Part shown: positions 14,387 through 22,904 of the stretch, piece by piece
Layout of the letters: the number at the start of each line of letters is the position of its first letter
Numbering within the stretch: the first letter of the stretch is position 1
NCBI RefSeq assembly: GCF_049243985.1
Contig: NC_135384.1
Coordinates: 15,558,501 to 15,622,500, forward strand
Source of the DNA: Paroedura picta
Lineage: Eukaryota; Chordata; Lepidosauria; Squamata; Gekkonidae
Direction of reading: 5' to 3'
DNA length: 64,000 nucleotides
Notes under the pieces: generated by a model
Databases searched by the model: none
Told to the model about the DNA's origin: nothing
Seen by the model: only the letters and a program-made list of their open reading frames with translations
Translations under genes and position numbers: made by a program

Positions 14387-15530
14387 ACTTACCTAGCAGT
14401 GACGTAAAGTCTTCTGTGCACAATCAATAATTGCTGGATGTCCAATTTTATCCTTTCTGAGTCAAAGTTTTTTATATAGCCATCAAATGCCAGATAATGT
14501 TTTCTATCTATGAAAAGAGAATAGTGGATTGAAGCTCAGTTGAGGATTCATGAACAATTGTATATATTGATGAGCATCGACGTGGTCAAGGACCATGTAC
14601 CTTCCTATCATTCCTTTACAAAGCATCCCAGTGTTGAAGATAAAGGCTTAGATCCAGCCTAGTTTCCTGCTTGTGGGGGAAAAGGTCCTCTTTGATCACC
14701 CAAGTATGCTGTGCTGGAGTTGTAGGGTCTGCTTGGAAAAAAGCTATTAATGTCAGCACCTGTAGTAAGGAGGAGAATTGGAAGCTGGCTGGATCCATCC
14801 TGGAATTCTTCAACCCACAGTGCAATCCCAAGCAGAGTTACACCTTTACAAGTCCATTGGGCTGAAAAGGACATGACCCTGCTTAGGAAGACACAGAAGG
14901 TTTTTGTTGCTTTTCATGGTTTTGAAGATGTGATTATAGTATAAATATTTTATTTTGTTAGCTGCCTTGGTGCCCCTTATGAGGGCAGAAGGGTGGAATA
15001 TAAATACTGTACAAGAGAAGAAAAGGATGAAGTGGAGGAGGAGCTGATTTTTTTATACCCTGCTTCTCACTAACAGAAGGAGTCCTAAAACACTTTTCCC
15101 ATTCTTTCCCCACAACGGACACTATGTGTGGAAGGTGGGACTCTGAGAGGTTTGAAAGAACTACTCTGCAAGAACCACTCTAAGAGAACTTTGACTAGCC
15201 CAGGGTCACCCAGCTGGCTGCATGTGGAGGAGAAGTGGGGAATCAAAGCTGTTTCTCCAAATTTCTCCACTGATCTTAACCACTATACCAAGCTACACCA
15301 CACTGGCTCTCCCACTACAACATGCAATGATTTCTTTTTGCATATGTATTTCTGGCCTAGGCTATCACTGCAACCATTGCAACATTTGCCCACTCATGTG
15401 CATGGGTGAGCGGGGAAATTCCCTGCTATTAATACTCACAGAAATTTATGCGGAAGGGATTCAAATCCTCTGGGATATAAGCCCCAGCAAGGTTCCACAG
15501 TGTGAAACAGAGTAACAGGATTCCTGGCAT
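24..15530 (-). CDS. Class-6-semaphorin-like gene, copy A (5' 11 coding exons; 3' part outside window)
   Basis: Spliced coding exons (minus strand, 5' to 3'): 15440-15530, 14393-14507, 13411-13471, 11237-11299, 10202-10303, 8711-8801, 7319-7438, 5207-5295, 2421-2635, 442-573, 24-179. Together they give 1235 nt, open throughout, with GT/AG junctions and matching phases. The product starts with a signal peptide and covers most of the seven-bladed sema beta-propeller, ending after the FPDAVLIF and [10 protein letters not shown] segments. Segment order and motifs ([38 protein letters not shown]) match vertebrate SEMA6 proteins, which are plexin-A ligands or receptors. The remaining sema, PSI and C-terminal exons must lie to the left. 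Copy B at 26321-47963 is its tandem paralogue. Divergence from textbook SEMA6A is large, so this is a SEMA6-related paralogue, not the orthologue. Whether it is expressed is unknown. Confidence 0.85.
442..573 (-). CDS. Copy A exon e10: [21 protein letters not shown]..
   Basis: 132 nt, equivalent to SEMA6[40 protein letters not shown]. Ends ..[14 protein letters not shown]. Acceptor TTGTAG, donor GTATTT, phase 2 to 2. Confidence 0.9.
902..1185 (-). repeat. tRNA-derived SINE (MIR-like), chimeric with a LINE 3' tail
   Basis: Antisense SINE with the segment ending GAGACTCCTTCTGG on the element strand; a TTTATTGGCATATTAAAA motif, a LINE tail, is joined at 1137-1185. The same junction recurs at 20595-20745. 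Confidence 0.7.
1190..1400 (+). repeat. CR1 LINE 3' end
   Basis: GGTGGTGGGTTCTCC through GGGGGTTGGACTAGATGGCC and CTATGATTCTA, the CR1 terminus. Intronic in copy A between e10 and e9. Confidence 0.85.
1550..1740 (-). repeat. 5S rRNA-derived SINE remnant
   Basis: CATCCAAGTACCGACACTTG and GACCCTGCTTCACTTACAAG resemble the antisense of 5S rRNA internal sequence. The homologous position in copy B is 34795-34960, so it predates the duplication. Confidence 0.6.
1780..2195. repeat. Unclassified GC-rich insertion present only in copy A
   Basis: The aligned intron of copy B runs straight from TACTTCC to TATAAAGC (near 34995-35025) while copy A has about 400 extra GC-rich bases with two CCAAT motifs in inverted order near 1830 and 1868. 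No coding capacity seen. Confidence 0.45.
2421..2635 (-). CDS. Copy A exon e9: [20 protein letters not shown]..
   Basis: 215 nt, the longest and best-conserved sema exon. Contains [46 protein letters not shown]. Acceptor ATTTAG, donor GTAACT. About 92% identical in DNA to copy B. CKNDMGG has become CKNDRGG here. Confidence 0.93.
2866..3496. mobile_element. Foldback element split by a CR1 insertion
   Basis: The first arm starts GGATCACATGACTGGCATTG at 2866 and reappears inverted, ending at 3496. Pairing continues through ATTTAGCTAAAT (3286, 3412) to about 3330/3385. A CR1 3' end occupies 2922-3268 within the left arm. Confidence 0.7.
2922..3268 (+). repeat. CR1 LINE 3' end nested in foldback arm
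   Basis: AAGTATTTGAAAGGTTGTCA, GTGGTGAGCTCCCCCTCACT and GGTTGGACTAGATGGCCTGT are CR1 3' landmarks, ending TCTATGATTC. Confidence 0.9.
3645..4335 (-). mobile_element. LTR-like fossil, family member 1
   Basis: About 690 bp; on the minus strand it has a TATTTAA promoter-like box, then AATAAAGC about 75 bp before its end, the order expected of a solo LTR. Relatives at 12650-13390 and 40700-41450, fragment at 58198-58280. Family uncertain, no coding part seen. Absent from the matching copy B intron. Confidence 0.5.
4996..5130 (+). repeat. (CCTT)n microsatellite
   Basis: About 30 perfect units in the e9-e8 intron of copy A, ending 77 nt from exon e8. The copy B equivalent is only ACTTTCTTCATTC near 35877. 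Confidence 0.99.
5207..5295 (-). CDS. Copy A exon e8: [21 protein letters not shown]..
   Basis: 89 nt, equivalent to SEMA6A EPYFVQAVDYGDYIYFFFREIAVEY. The acceptor CTTGCAG is strong. The donor is GGAAAA|GTAATAG, with A at the last exon base, weaker than copy B (GGCAAG|GTAATA). Confidence 0.83.
5540..5720 (+). mobile_element. Partial Gypsy-type LTR fossil (copy A intron)
   Basis: GACAGCACTTTGA.. and GATTGGCC match the LTR-like sequence near 23954 and 36410. It sits at the same intron position as 36410 in copy B, so it is older than the duplication. Confidence 0.5.
6186..6489. mobile_element. GC-rich MITE with terminal inverted repeats
   Basis: Ends CTAGGCCCATTATGCAC and GTGCATAATAGGCCCTAG are near-perfect inverted repeats. 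About 300 bp, CpG-rich, non-coding. Superfamily not assigned. Confidence 0.7.
6795..7160 (+). repeat. L2/CR1-clade LINE 3' fragment
   Basis: Decayed ORF2 C-terminus (CTACACTGGCTCC, AATTCAAGGTGCTAGTATAC, TCTACATGGCTTG) followed by a 3' UTR-like stretch. Confidence 0.55.
7319..7438 (-). CDS. Copy A exon e7: [20 protein letters not shown]..
   Basis: 120 nt. Contains the sema-wide DGxLYxxTxxxFLxxD motif, then [18 protein letters not shown]. Acceptor CCAAAG, donor GTAAAT. About 78% nucleotide identity to copy B, with synonymous and non-synonymous changes mixed. Confidence 0.88.
8240..8530 (+). repeat. Two copies of a TGGATCCAACC repeat family
   Basis: GAGCTGGATCCAACCAGCTT at 8249 and GATGGATCCAACTAGCTTTT at 8393 start similar units of about 150 bp (ATGGA..AAA.TCATTT..GACTGG). 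Members also at 11345, 14650, 31620, 34200, 43165, 46300-46700, 47090 and 62600. Confidence 0.6.
8711..8801 (-). CDS. Copy A exon e6: [22 protein letters not shown]
   Basis: 91 nt, phase 0 to 1. Equivalent to SEMA6A [26 protein letters not shown]; the RCPYD Cys is replaced (MSPFD), as in class-3 semaphorins. Acceptor TGTTAG, donor GTAATA. Confidence 0.85.
8936..9135 (-). repeat. RTE/BovB-related 3' fragment
   Basis: TTCAGTCGTGTCCGACCCTC is the antisense of the RTE 3' end seen in sense at 21945 and 33145 (GGTCGGACACAACTT). Confidence 0.55.
9585..9650 (-). repeat. tRNA-derived SINE fragment
   Basis: GACCTTCTGCATGCAAAGCAG is the box-region antisense shared with 24800-24945, 51530-51700 and 62110-62250. 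Confidence 0.5.
10202..10303 (-). CDS. Copy A exon e5: [20 protein letters not shown]
   Basis: 102 nt, 34 codons, equivalent to SEMA6[24 protein letters not shown]. The three conserved Cys are kept. Acceptor TACCCAG, donor GTATGA, same as copy B. Confidence 0.88.
10878..11060 (+). repeat. 5S rRNA-derived SINE
   Basis: ACCTGATCTCATGAGATCTC, AGGAAGTCCAGGATTGCTAT and TGGCAAACCATTTTTGAATG follow the order of 5S-SINEs. Copy B has the same SINE at about 42180-42870, split by a LINE. Confidence 0.7.
11237..11299 (-). CDS. Copy A exon e4: [21 protein letters not shown]
   Basis: 63 nt, phase 0 at both ends, equivalent to SEMA6A LTWKSRQADVDTCRMKGKHK. The Cys that pairs with the first Cys of the next exon is kept. 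Acceptor TTGCAG, donor GTAATC. Confidence 0.82.
11340..11520 (+). repeat. TGGATCCAACC-family repeat
   Basis: Begins GGATTCCACCAGGTTTTCTG, ends ACTGTCTGGATCCAACCC, giving roughly inverted ends. The copy B intron has the same unit at 43165-43320, so it predates the duplication. Confidence 0.6.
12650..13390 (+). mobile_element. LTR-like fossil, family member 2
   Basis: Opposite orientation to 3645-4335. Shares the TATATAGG promoter-like box, TTGTTCAATA, GGCTGGGAGGCCAGGGGC and a GGCTGTGGCC end segment. More diverged. Its end lies about 20 nt from the donor of copy A exon e3; copy B lacks it. Confidence 0.5.
13411..13471 (-). CDS. Copy A exon e3: [21 protein letters not shown]
   Basis: Matches SEMA6A DHIYTVDIDTSHTEEIYCSKK in position and phase, but the Cys of IYC is Tyr here. 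Acceptor TATAG, donor GTAAGT. One codon shorter than copy B. An LTR-like fossil ends about 20 nt beyond the donor. Confidence 0.8.
14153..14387 (+). repeat. (GAAA)n/(GGAA)n microsatellite at a splice donor
   Basis: Pure tetranucleotide tract with a central GGAA block; it stops about 6 nt short of exon e2 of copy A. Copy B has a normal purine-rich 60-bp stretch here. Confidence 0.99.
14393..14507 (-). CDS. Copy A exon e2: first sema strand, ends ..HRRLYVTAR
   Basis: Begins [11 protein letters not shown] and ends [17 protein letters not shown](R), equivalent to SEMA6A RLDIQMIMIMNGTLYIAAR. Acceptor is ..TTCATAG and donor AG|GTAAGTTC, phase 2. A long (CTTT)n tract (coding-strand sense) begins about 6 nt into the intron. 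One codon shorter than copy B and very divergent from it. Confidence 0.85.
14645..14830 (+). repeat. TGGATCCAACC-family repeat (decayed)
   Basis: GATCCAGCCTAG.. to GGCTGGATCCATCC. Matched by 47090-47260 in the copy B intron. Confidence 0.45.
14945..15030 (+). repeat. LINE 3' tail
   Basis: GTTAGCTGCCTTGGTGCC..GGGTGGAATATAAATACT is an L2/CR1-type 3' terminus. Confidence 0.5.
15030..15300 (-). repeat. tRNA-derived SINE (MIR-like)
   Basis: Antisense: ACAGAAGGAGTCC..CCCCACAAC..GGTCACCCAGCTGGCTGCAT..ACCACTATACCAAGCT. The box B-like and box A-like parts lie at the right end. Confidence 0.75.
15440..15530 (-). CDS. Copy A exon e1: start codon and signal peptide
   Basis: ATG is at 15530 reading left. 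The peptide [17 protein letters not shown] is a clean hydrophobic signal sequence, followed by [13 protein letters not shown]. The donor GTGAGT follows at phase 1. SEMA6A has the same layout (hydrophobic leader ending ..FAGAGFPEDSEP..), which decides this start. 91 nt against 94 in copy B. Confidence 0.85.
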
Positions 15531-15719
15531 CGTAATCATTCACTGAACCCTGTGAATCATAAACAGAAGCATGGTATCAACTGATATTTAGCTCCCGCAG
15601 AAGTAAGAAGACTTGACTTGAGCAACTGGGGAGCTCCAGTCTCATAATGCATCCAGCATTATAAGCTCATTTGACCGAATGCTGAACAGGGGGACGGGGG
15701 AGTCAGAATTGGGATTTAA

Positions 15720-16688
15720 TTGACTTCTGAGCATTTTAAATATGAATGTTGTATTTTAAGGGTTTTTAGGGGTATTTTATCGGTTTACTGTATACCACCG
15801 TGAGATTATGGTGAGCAGTGGCATATAAATGCATAAATATCGTCGCGTCTCAGGCCAGGAATTTGGTATGACCATCGATGCCTCCCTGACTATGGAGGCA
15901 CAGGTCAAGAAAGTAGCCGGCCAGACATTTGTCCATCTCCGCTAAGCCCGACTACTAGCGCCCTACCTGTCCCCCAAACACTTGGCCACTGTGAGCCATG
16001 CGACGGTCACCTCCAGAATAGATTTCTGTAACTCGCTCTGCGTGGGCCTACCCTTGTTCTTGATCTGGAAACTTCAGCTAGTGCAAAATGCAGCTGCTAG
16101 GGTCCTCACTGGCACATCTTGGAGGGTGCATATCCAGCCTCTACTGAGGCAGCTGCATTGGCTGCCAATTGCTGCCCGGATCCGGTTCATGGTTTTGGTT
16201 TTAACCTTCAAGGCTTTATGCGGGCTGGGACTCACATACCATAGGCATATTGCCCTATGTCCCCCAGAGAGCCTTGCACTCTGCACGTGAGAATTTACTG
16301 GTCGTTCCTGGCCCTAGGGAAGCATACCTAGCCTCAACCAGGGTCAGGGCCTTTTCGGTCCTGGCCCCTGCCTGGTGGAATGAGCTCCTGGATGAGCTGC
16401 AGGCCCTGCGGGATCTTTCAGCGTTCTGCAGGGCTTGCAAAACAGAGCTCTTCCACCAGGTCTATGGTTGAGGCTGGGGTTGGCGAGGGACATTGACTGC
16501 TCCCCTCTGGGTTCCTTGAACATTGTTGACCTCCTTCTTTTTGCCCCCTCTAGCAATGGGGGTAGGAAGGGGATTTTTTTTGCTTACGCCATGTTGTGAT
16601 GGTTTTAATTCTTTTAATGGGAGTTTGAATGAGGTTTTAAGACATTGTGACCCGCCACGAGCCGCTTAGGGAGTGACGGAAAATACAT

Positions 16689-16690
<2 letters not shown>
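15720..16690 (+). repeat. L2/CR1-clade LINE, ORF2 C-terminus and 3' UTR
   Basis: From about 15841 the frame fragments read SRIDFCNSLCVGLP, LQLVQNAAARVLTG, LRQLHWLPIAARIRF and [12 protein letters not shown], the C-terminal RT region and tail of L2-like LINEs. The 3' end is GCCACGAGCCGCTTAGGGAG..AATACATTG. A separate LINE tail precedes it at 15720-15835. Confidence 0.85.
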
Positions 16691-16779
<89 letters not shown>

Positions 16780-16789
16780 TGACGACGAC

Positions 16790-16840
<51 letters not shown>

Positions 16841-16841
16841 A
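16691..16841 (+). repeat. (AAT)n then (GAC/GAT)n microsatellite
   Basis: About 28 AAT units continue into GAC and about 18 GAT units, directly on the LINE 3' end. Long poly-Asn, poly-Asp and poly-Tyr frames across it are artefacts. Confidence 0.99.
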
Positions 16842-16844
16842 AAT

Positions 16845-18055
16845 GTAGTTGCTTAAAAGCAGAAAACCGATCCAACAACACATGATGGTGAGCACTTGTG
16901 TGTGGTGGCACACCAACATCTTGTTTCTGAGCAGATTTCAAGATGTCACAAGCTACCAGTAAATAGGAAAGAGCTATAGACAGTTACTGTTCAGGATCTG
17001 ACTTGAAGAAAAGTTGATTTTGGACTATCAGAACCAGAGTGGGGGGGATCCATGCATGAAGAATGGCTGAATACAACTCTCCTATTAGTTGCTAGATTTT
17101 GTTTTTGTTTTTTAAATTTAACATGATAGTTGCTTTCTGAAAACCATATCCATCTCATAACCCTGGGTTTCAGCTTGTCTGTCATATGGAATTTAAAAGT
17201 CACAAAGCAATACTGAGCACCCATTGATTAATTGTACACTTTGGGGCAGTTGAAGCTCAGTTATGGAATCCATTCCAAATATAGTTATTATAATGCAATG
17301 ACAATTATTTATTATCTGTTCATTTATTTATATTTTGATTTATCCCCCAAACTCCCCAAAACAGTCTGGCTCATGGCAGTTTACAGTAAAATAAAAAAAT
17401 ACAATATAAAATAATAAAAATACAATATGACCCCTCAACAATAGCAGGGAAACAATTTAAAAGCCCACCCCCTCCCTGGTCAAACATTTTGAAAACTATA
17501 CCCGCTCCAAACAGGAACAGATCTCACTTGGGCAGTATTGTTGCCTCACGTAGTTGTTTGTTGAGTATTCTTCTTTGAGCAACTAGAAAGACCTAATGTG
17601 ATTCTTCTAATATTTATATCACAATTAATTTTTTCTCCCTGTGGCTAACCAAGCATAATCCAAACTAAGGGTTTCACTAAGTTACTGAATGTTTTAGGTG
17701 GGCTGGTGCATTGTGCATGCTGACCTCTTCTTATCTTAATTCCCTTTATCCCATGTAAAATATGCAAGGTACAAAGGGAGGAGGCCCAATGGTTGCTTTT
17801 ATGAGTTGCAGTCTTTTAATGATCTAAAGTTAATAAGGTTGCTGGGAGTTTGGCCGAGTTTCATTCTCAGAATAAATCTAACCAGCTGGATACAACAGCA
17901 GGAGACTATCTAGTGTCTACTTCTCAAGAGCAAAACAGATGCGATGTCCAAAGTGGCAAATAAATGTTTCTTTAAATTTTCATTAATAGTTGGGGAAACT
18001 TAGTTTGATTTAAAATACAAAGGGGTAGATAAAGTGTTAGAACTCTCCTTTCCCT
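16845..18055 (-). promoter_or_regulatory. Copy A upstream flank, conserved with copy B
   Basis: Blocks such as CACACATGATG, GTGGTGGCACACC, CAAGATGTCACAAGCTACCAG and TAATGTGATTCTTCTAATAT match 48130-49100. This is the region 5' of both genes and probably holds the promoters and 5' UTR exons, though none can be delimited. A LINE tail (17309-17480) interrupts copy A only. Confidence 0.45.
17309..17480 (-). repeat. LINE 3' tail inserted in copy A flank
   Basis: TTTATATTTTGATTTATCCC..CTGGCTCATGGCAGTTTACA is an antisense LINE terminus. Copy B reads ACAATTATAGCTGGTCAAAC with no insert. Confidence 0.6.
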
Positions 18056-18349
18056 CCCATGAAGCCCAATCCAAATTGCCTTTTGCGTGTGTGCCTTTTG
18101 AGTGTGTGGCCAAATGAGACCTCTCCTCCCTTTTTAACAGGCAGGATAAATGATGTAATATGACCCGTTATGGGTATCATATCAATAGTGTGCGTACTAC
18201 ATAATTATATGCATAAAAATCATTAGTACCTGCAATGAAATGGGCAGTCAGAAGCCAAGCGTATGCTTGAGTCCAACTGACCCACCTCCACCATGCCCTG
18301 AACCAGCCTGACCTCCATGGGGGTTTGGCCTAAGTTGTCATCATTCTAT

Positions 18350-18585
18350 TTATTATCATTGCTAAAGCCACTGAATTTCTGTTCAATTGGAACCACTGTT
18401 GGATTGTTGTTTATATGTTGCTTATGACTGCCTTATATGTTTAGACTGTTCTATGTATGTTTTTTGTGAACCACCCTGAGCCGTCTGGGAGGGCAGTATA
18501 AAAATCTAATAAATAAATAAACAAACAAATAAATAAACAAATAAGCAAACAAATTAACTAATAAATAAATAAATAAATAAAACCT
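18350..18585 (+). repeat. LINE 3' end with (AAATA)n tail
   Basis: TGTGAACCACCCTGAGCCGT..GGGCAGTATAAAAATCTAAT then A-rich pentamer/tetramer repeats. Confidence 0.65.
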
Positions 18586-18751
18586 TTCATAATGATATAC
18601 TAAAACAAAAATAGGAGTTATTGGTCCATTCCTATTTCTATTTCATTTGGAAAGTGGCCTTGTCCTTGACAATCTCAAGAGCAGCTCTGTACTTTCAGGA
18701 TGTCAAGCAGTTTATACAGTATCCAAGTCTGCTCTTGTACTCTACAATATG

Positions 18752-19340
18752 GGTAAGGTGACCAGAATTTGAGGGAGCTAAAGCAGGACAGGGGCGGCGG
18801 CAGTGGCAGATCCCCTCCCCCTCCCCCTCCCCCCTCTCCCCCATCCCCCTCAGCGGCAAATATAGCAGACCCCCCATACCTTCGGTGGCGGCAGCAGTCA
18901 CCTCCTCCTCCCGCTCCGACTGGCTCACCATCACCACCATGACTCTGCTGCCACCATTCAGTGAACTCCCCCCGGCCCAGAACTCGCGAGCCAGCATCAC
19001 CCAAACTTGTGCCTGCGTGCATGCCCCACCTCCGGGGAGCCGACCTGGCCCGCTTCCCTCACAGCCACCTGCCTCATTCACCTCACTGCCATCCCTGCCC
19101 AAAGTTCATGGCTTACAGGGGAGGTGAGGGCAGCAGGAGAAGAAAGGGCACAAGCGGGATGCCCCAGAGTGAGGGCAGAAGTGGTGGAGAAGGGACACGC
19201 CTCCTCCCTTCCCTCCCGGCCTCCAAGCGAGCAGAGCTGCTGTACATTGCAGGACTTTCAAAGAGCTCGGAGGGGCACGGGACATTTGGGCCAGAAGCAT
19301 GACCATCCCGTGAAAATCGAGACACCTGGTCACCTTATAC
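18752..19340. mobile_element. GC-rich element with TAAGGTGACCAG inverted ends
   Basis: TAAGGTGACCAG near 18752 and CTGGTCACCTTA at about 19327-19338 are inverted copies. The interior is G/C-rich, with overlapping open frames on both strands that look compositional. Probably a non-autonomous DNA transposon. Confidence 0.5.
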
Positions 19341-19609
19341 TTGGGAAACATATTGGTCTTTCACCCTTTCAAAGTACATGTTCACATTAAATTCTGGTGG
19401 CCTACTTCTGATGACAGTAGGTGATATTATAACCATCTTATGTATTATAACACATGAAAAGCCTTTTTGAGTTAGTCATTGGTCCATACAACCAAGGGAT
19501 AGTATAGTGGTTTTGATCCTAATATCTATTTTTTTGCTTCAAACCTGTTGCCCTGTTCCTCTCACTATATTGTCACATGGCTTTTGTCACATGAGCCCCA
19601 AAATAGCCA

Positions 19610-20045
19610 ACGGGGGTGGGTCAGAAGGGGACTTTCTTCACCAGCAGAAAAGGTGGATGGATATAATGTCCTAGGAAGATACCAGCATGTCCCAAGGAGG
19701 GAAAGATTGTGTCCTTGTTCTGCAAATTGCCCTGATTCAACTTCACATATTATTTTAGGTTGTGAACGTCATGTGAATCTTTGCATAGAACTTCTTGATC
19801 CTCTACTTTGTCCCACGGGTTTAGTTAATGATGAAGCTACACTCCAGTTCTTACTAAATGATCTCTCTGTAGAGAGAGGTGAATTTGTAATGGTTGATTA
19901 TCGAGCCAGAACTAACATATTTTAAATCAGCCTATTTTACCCTGTTTTAGTTTAAAATATTAGCCTATTTTACCCTATTATATTACCCTGCTTGGCTGTA
20001 TTCGACTCTTATTGTTTTATGCCCATAAAGGTTTATGATTATTAT
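19610..20045 (+). repeat. LINE ORF2 C-terminal zinc-knuckle fragment and 3' end
   Basis: RRERLCPCSANCPDSTSHII followed by LGCERH is a CPC..H..C finger typical of non-LTR ORF2 C-termini. It ends CCCATAAAGGTTTATGATTA. Clade uncertain (R4/Dong-like possible). Confidence 0.55.
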
Positions 20046-20339
20046 ATAATCCAGTGACCAAAAGCAGTTCTTCAATTTCTCATGACGAAAATATTCCCAT
20101 GTCTTTCAAACTTGAAATTTTTCACTTTGGATCTTGAGGAGATTCTTCAGAGGCAATATTCTACCATTCTGCTATGACTCATCTCAAATTCAGCATTTCA
20201 GAAAACATGCAGTACTGTCATCAGATATGGGCAAAAAATGATATAACATGGGATCACTCACATCACCCTGGAAAATGTCTAGATGCTTTTCAATCAGCCC
20301 TGCTTCTTAACTGGAAACATGAGAAATAAAAAATGAAAA

Positions 20340-20850
20340 ACAAGAGTTGGTTCTTATATGCCACTTTTCTCTACCCGAAGGAGTCTCAAAGCAGCTTACA
20401 GTCGCCTTCCCTTTCCTCTCCCCACAACAGACACACTATGAGGTGGGTGAGCCTGAGAGAGCCCTGATATTACTGAAGAAGAGTTGGTTCTTATATGCCG
20501 TTTTTCTCTCCCCGAAGGAGTCTCAAAGCGGCTTACAGTCACCTTCCCTTTCCTCTCCCCACTACAGACACCCAGTGAGGCTGAGAGAGCTTCTAATAGG
20601 AGTGTTCAGTCAGAACAGGTCTATCAGTGCCGTGGCTTGCCCAAGGTCTCCCAGCTGGCTGCATGTGGAGGAGCAGGGAATCAAACATTAGAATCCATGG
20701 CTTTTAACCAACGACAACAAAACCTTTATTGGCATATTAAAAGAACTTTGGCTTGCCCAAAGTCACCCAGCTGGCTGCATGTGGGGGAGCACAGAATCGA
20801 AACCAGCTTGCCAGATTAGAAGTCTGCACTCCTAACCACTACACCAAACT
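20340..20850 (-). repeat. Tandem/nested tRNA-derived SINE fragments
   Basis: Two or three antisense MIR-like SINE pieces head to tail: GAGTTGGTTCTTATATGCC starts at 20343 and again at 20482. The second carries the SINE-LINE tail junction also present at 902-1185. Confidence 0.75.
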
Positions 20851-21402
20851 TGAGTGTAGGGGCTCGGACAAATAGGCAATGAGTTGCAGGTCCTTAGTCT
20901 TATCTTGCAGTAATTTTCCTACATTGTTTAAACTGAATTCAGGTTCTAGGACTTAATTTCCATTTTTTGTCAAGATGACCTGTTTGTGAGCCATTCTTCT
21001 GTCAAACCAGTAAAATTAATTTGTGGGCCCAAAGCTTTTCTTTAAAAAAAGAGAAAAAAAAGAACCCAATGAGTGGGTCATATTTTACTATCAGGTTAAG
21101 GCCTGCATTCATCCTGCTAACATTTCTCTCACAGTCAGGATCCAACCCACTAAAAGGTGTCCGGCATCTTGACCTTAGACAGTTATCTGCCTGCAGCCTT
21201 TTGAACCCTGAGGCACCCATTAATTATTACTCATGCCTTGTAGGTTTTGTACCTGGAACATTACGTTAAGGTCATGAGAGAGACAATGTACGCTCTCCAG
21301 CATCCCACCTAAAACCTTCCTGGAATAGTACAGTTGTTGCTGAGGGATTCAGTCTACCAACAGAAAGACAAAGAACCTATCCAAAGAACCTATTCTTGTT
21401 CT

Positions 21403-21457
<55 letters not shown>
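21403..21457 (+). repeat. (CT)n microsatellite
   Basis: About 27 perfect dinucleotide units. Confidence 0.98.
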
Positions 21458-21460
<3 letters not shown>

Positions 21461-21774
21461 CTATCTATTCAGTTTAATACATTTTTTATATACATGAAGA
21501 ATCAACCATAATGGTTTCTAGGTAATTTCCATCTTCAATACCTTCTTCAGTGGTTGAGTCCTCCAATATAAGATTGTTGTAACAATAGTCATAAGATTAG
21601 TGTGGAAAAATCCTACAGTCTTGACAGTTTTGACTAACATTCCCCTATACCTTTGAGCCGATGGCCTATTGATATTATTAAAACACTACTAAACTGTTTA
21701 TTTTTTACAGTATTGTCCAAAAAATGTATTTCTTGCGTAGTATAAAAATTAAATTGCTCTCCTGATGTTCAATC

Positions 21775-22000
21775 AATATTTATATGGTCATAGACCAAAA
21801 AATCGCTAATGCTGGGAGCGATTGAGGGCAAAAAAAGAAGGGGACGACAGAGAATGAGGTGGCTGGATGGAGTCACTGAAGCAGGAAGTGCAAACTTAAA
21901 TGGACTCCGGGGAATGGTAGAGAACAGGAAGGCCTGGAGGATCATTGTCCAGGGGGTCGCGATAGGTCGGACACAACTTTGCACCTAACAACAACAACAA
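21775..22000 (+). repeat. RTE/BovB LINE 3' end
   Basis: AATGCTGGGAGCGATTGAGG, GGGGACGACAGAGAATGAGG and the ACAACAACAACAA tail. Frame pieces match the BovB C-terminus ([11 protein letters not shown]). Confidence 0.85.
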
Positions 22001-22199
22001 GACCAAAAGACAAAAATACAAGAAATATAAGGCTTATGGTACTTTAGAATGAAAGATCAGTTAAACTGTTAAAATTTAAATAGAAAAATATATTCAAAAA
22101 TATTTTTTAAAAACCCTTAAGAGTTTTAAATAGGTCAAAGGATCAGTTTCTGGAACTTTATGTTGAATAACAAAGGGACAAATCTTCACAACTGAGGCT

Positions 22200-22580
22200 T
22201 TTCATCCAACACAAGTTCTCTAATCCACTCTGCACTAGATTGATGTGGCATTGTGTCTAGTAGTGGGCAACTAATTTTGACTCATGCTAGACTGTAAAAT
22301 GGGCAGCGGAAGAAAATACGTTCAATCATCTTCACTTCATTTAGGGAGCAGGAACATAGTCTTTCTGCAAAAGGGATTCTTCTATATCTGCCCTCCAAGA
22401 CTGCTGAAGGCATGACTCAACACCTAGTCAGTGTAAAAGCTTTTCTGTATTTGTGGAACTCAGTTGTTAATTAGGCAGCTGGTATTAGGGTATATCTTGA
22501 GAATGGTGCTGCTAAAAAGGTAGAAACGCTTGCAATATCAATCTGTTATTCTATATCTTTACAAAGTAATATCAATGTGC
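22200..22580 (-). repeat. Probable antisense LINE fragment
   Basis: Old, non-unique-looking sequence (GGGCAGCGGAAGAAAATACG..GAACATAGTCTTTCTGCA). Weak call; it may belong with the 19610 family. Confidence 0.3.
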
Positions 22581-22904
22581 AACAAAAAGTTAAAGTCCCA
22601 CAGAGAGGCACCATGAAAACCCACCACCTTTTCTGCTGTGACCTAGAAGTATGATGAAACTGAAGTTTCCTGGCAGAAGAAACACAAACTTGCCACAGCC
22701 TGGCAACAATTTAGTGTGGATTTTCTCGAGCGCCAATGTGCCACTTCCCACATTCAGGAATGAAGATCCCAGAGCACTGCACCCAGCTGAGAAGTCCATC
22801 TGGACACCTGCCTGGAGGTTCTTGTTGCCATGATGGCGGCTCAGCTACTGAAGGTTCCAGAATCTCATTGAGTGGATTTGCCTTCTGATAACACCACCCA
22901 ATGA

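Noticed and set aside
14070-14430. Lys/Glu/Arg-repeat frames over the GAAA tract
   Set aside because: Simple-repeat translation; the real coding sequence here is exon e2 on the minus strand from 14393.
16614-16941. Poly-Asn, poly-Asp, poly-His and poly-Tyr frames
   Set aside because: Direct translation of the AAT/GAT microsatellite on both strands.
18675-19390. Gly/Pro-rich frames on both strands
   Set aside because: They lie inside a GC-rich element with inverted ends; frames are compositional.
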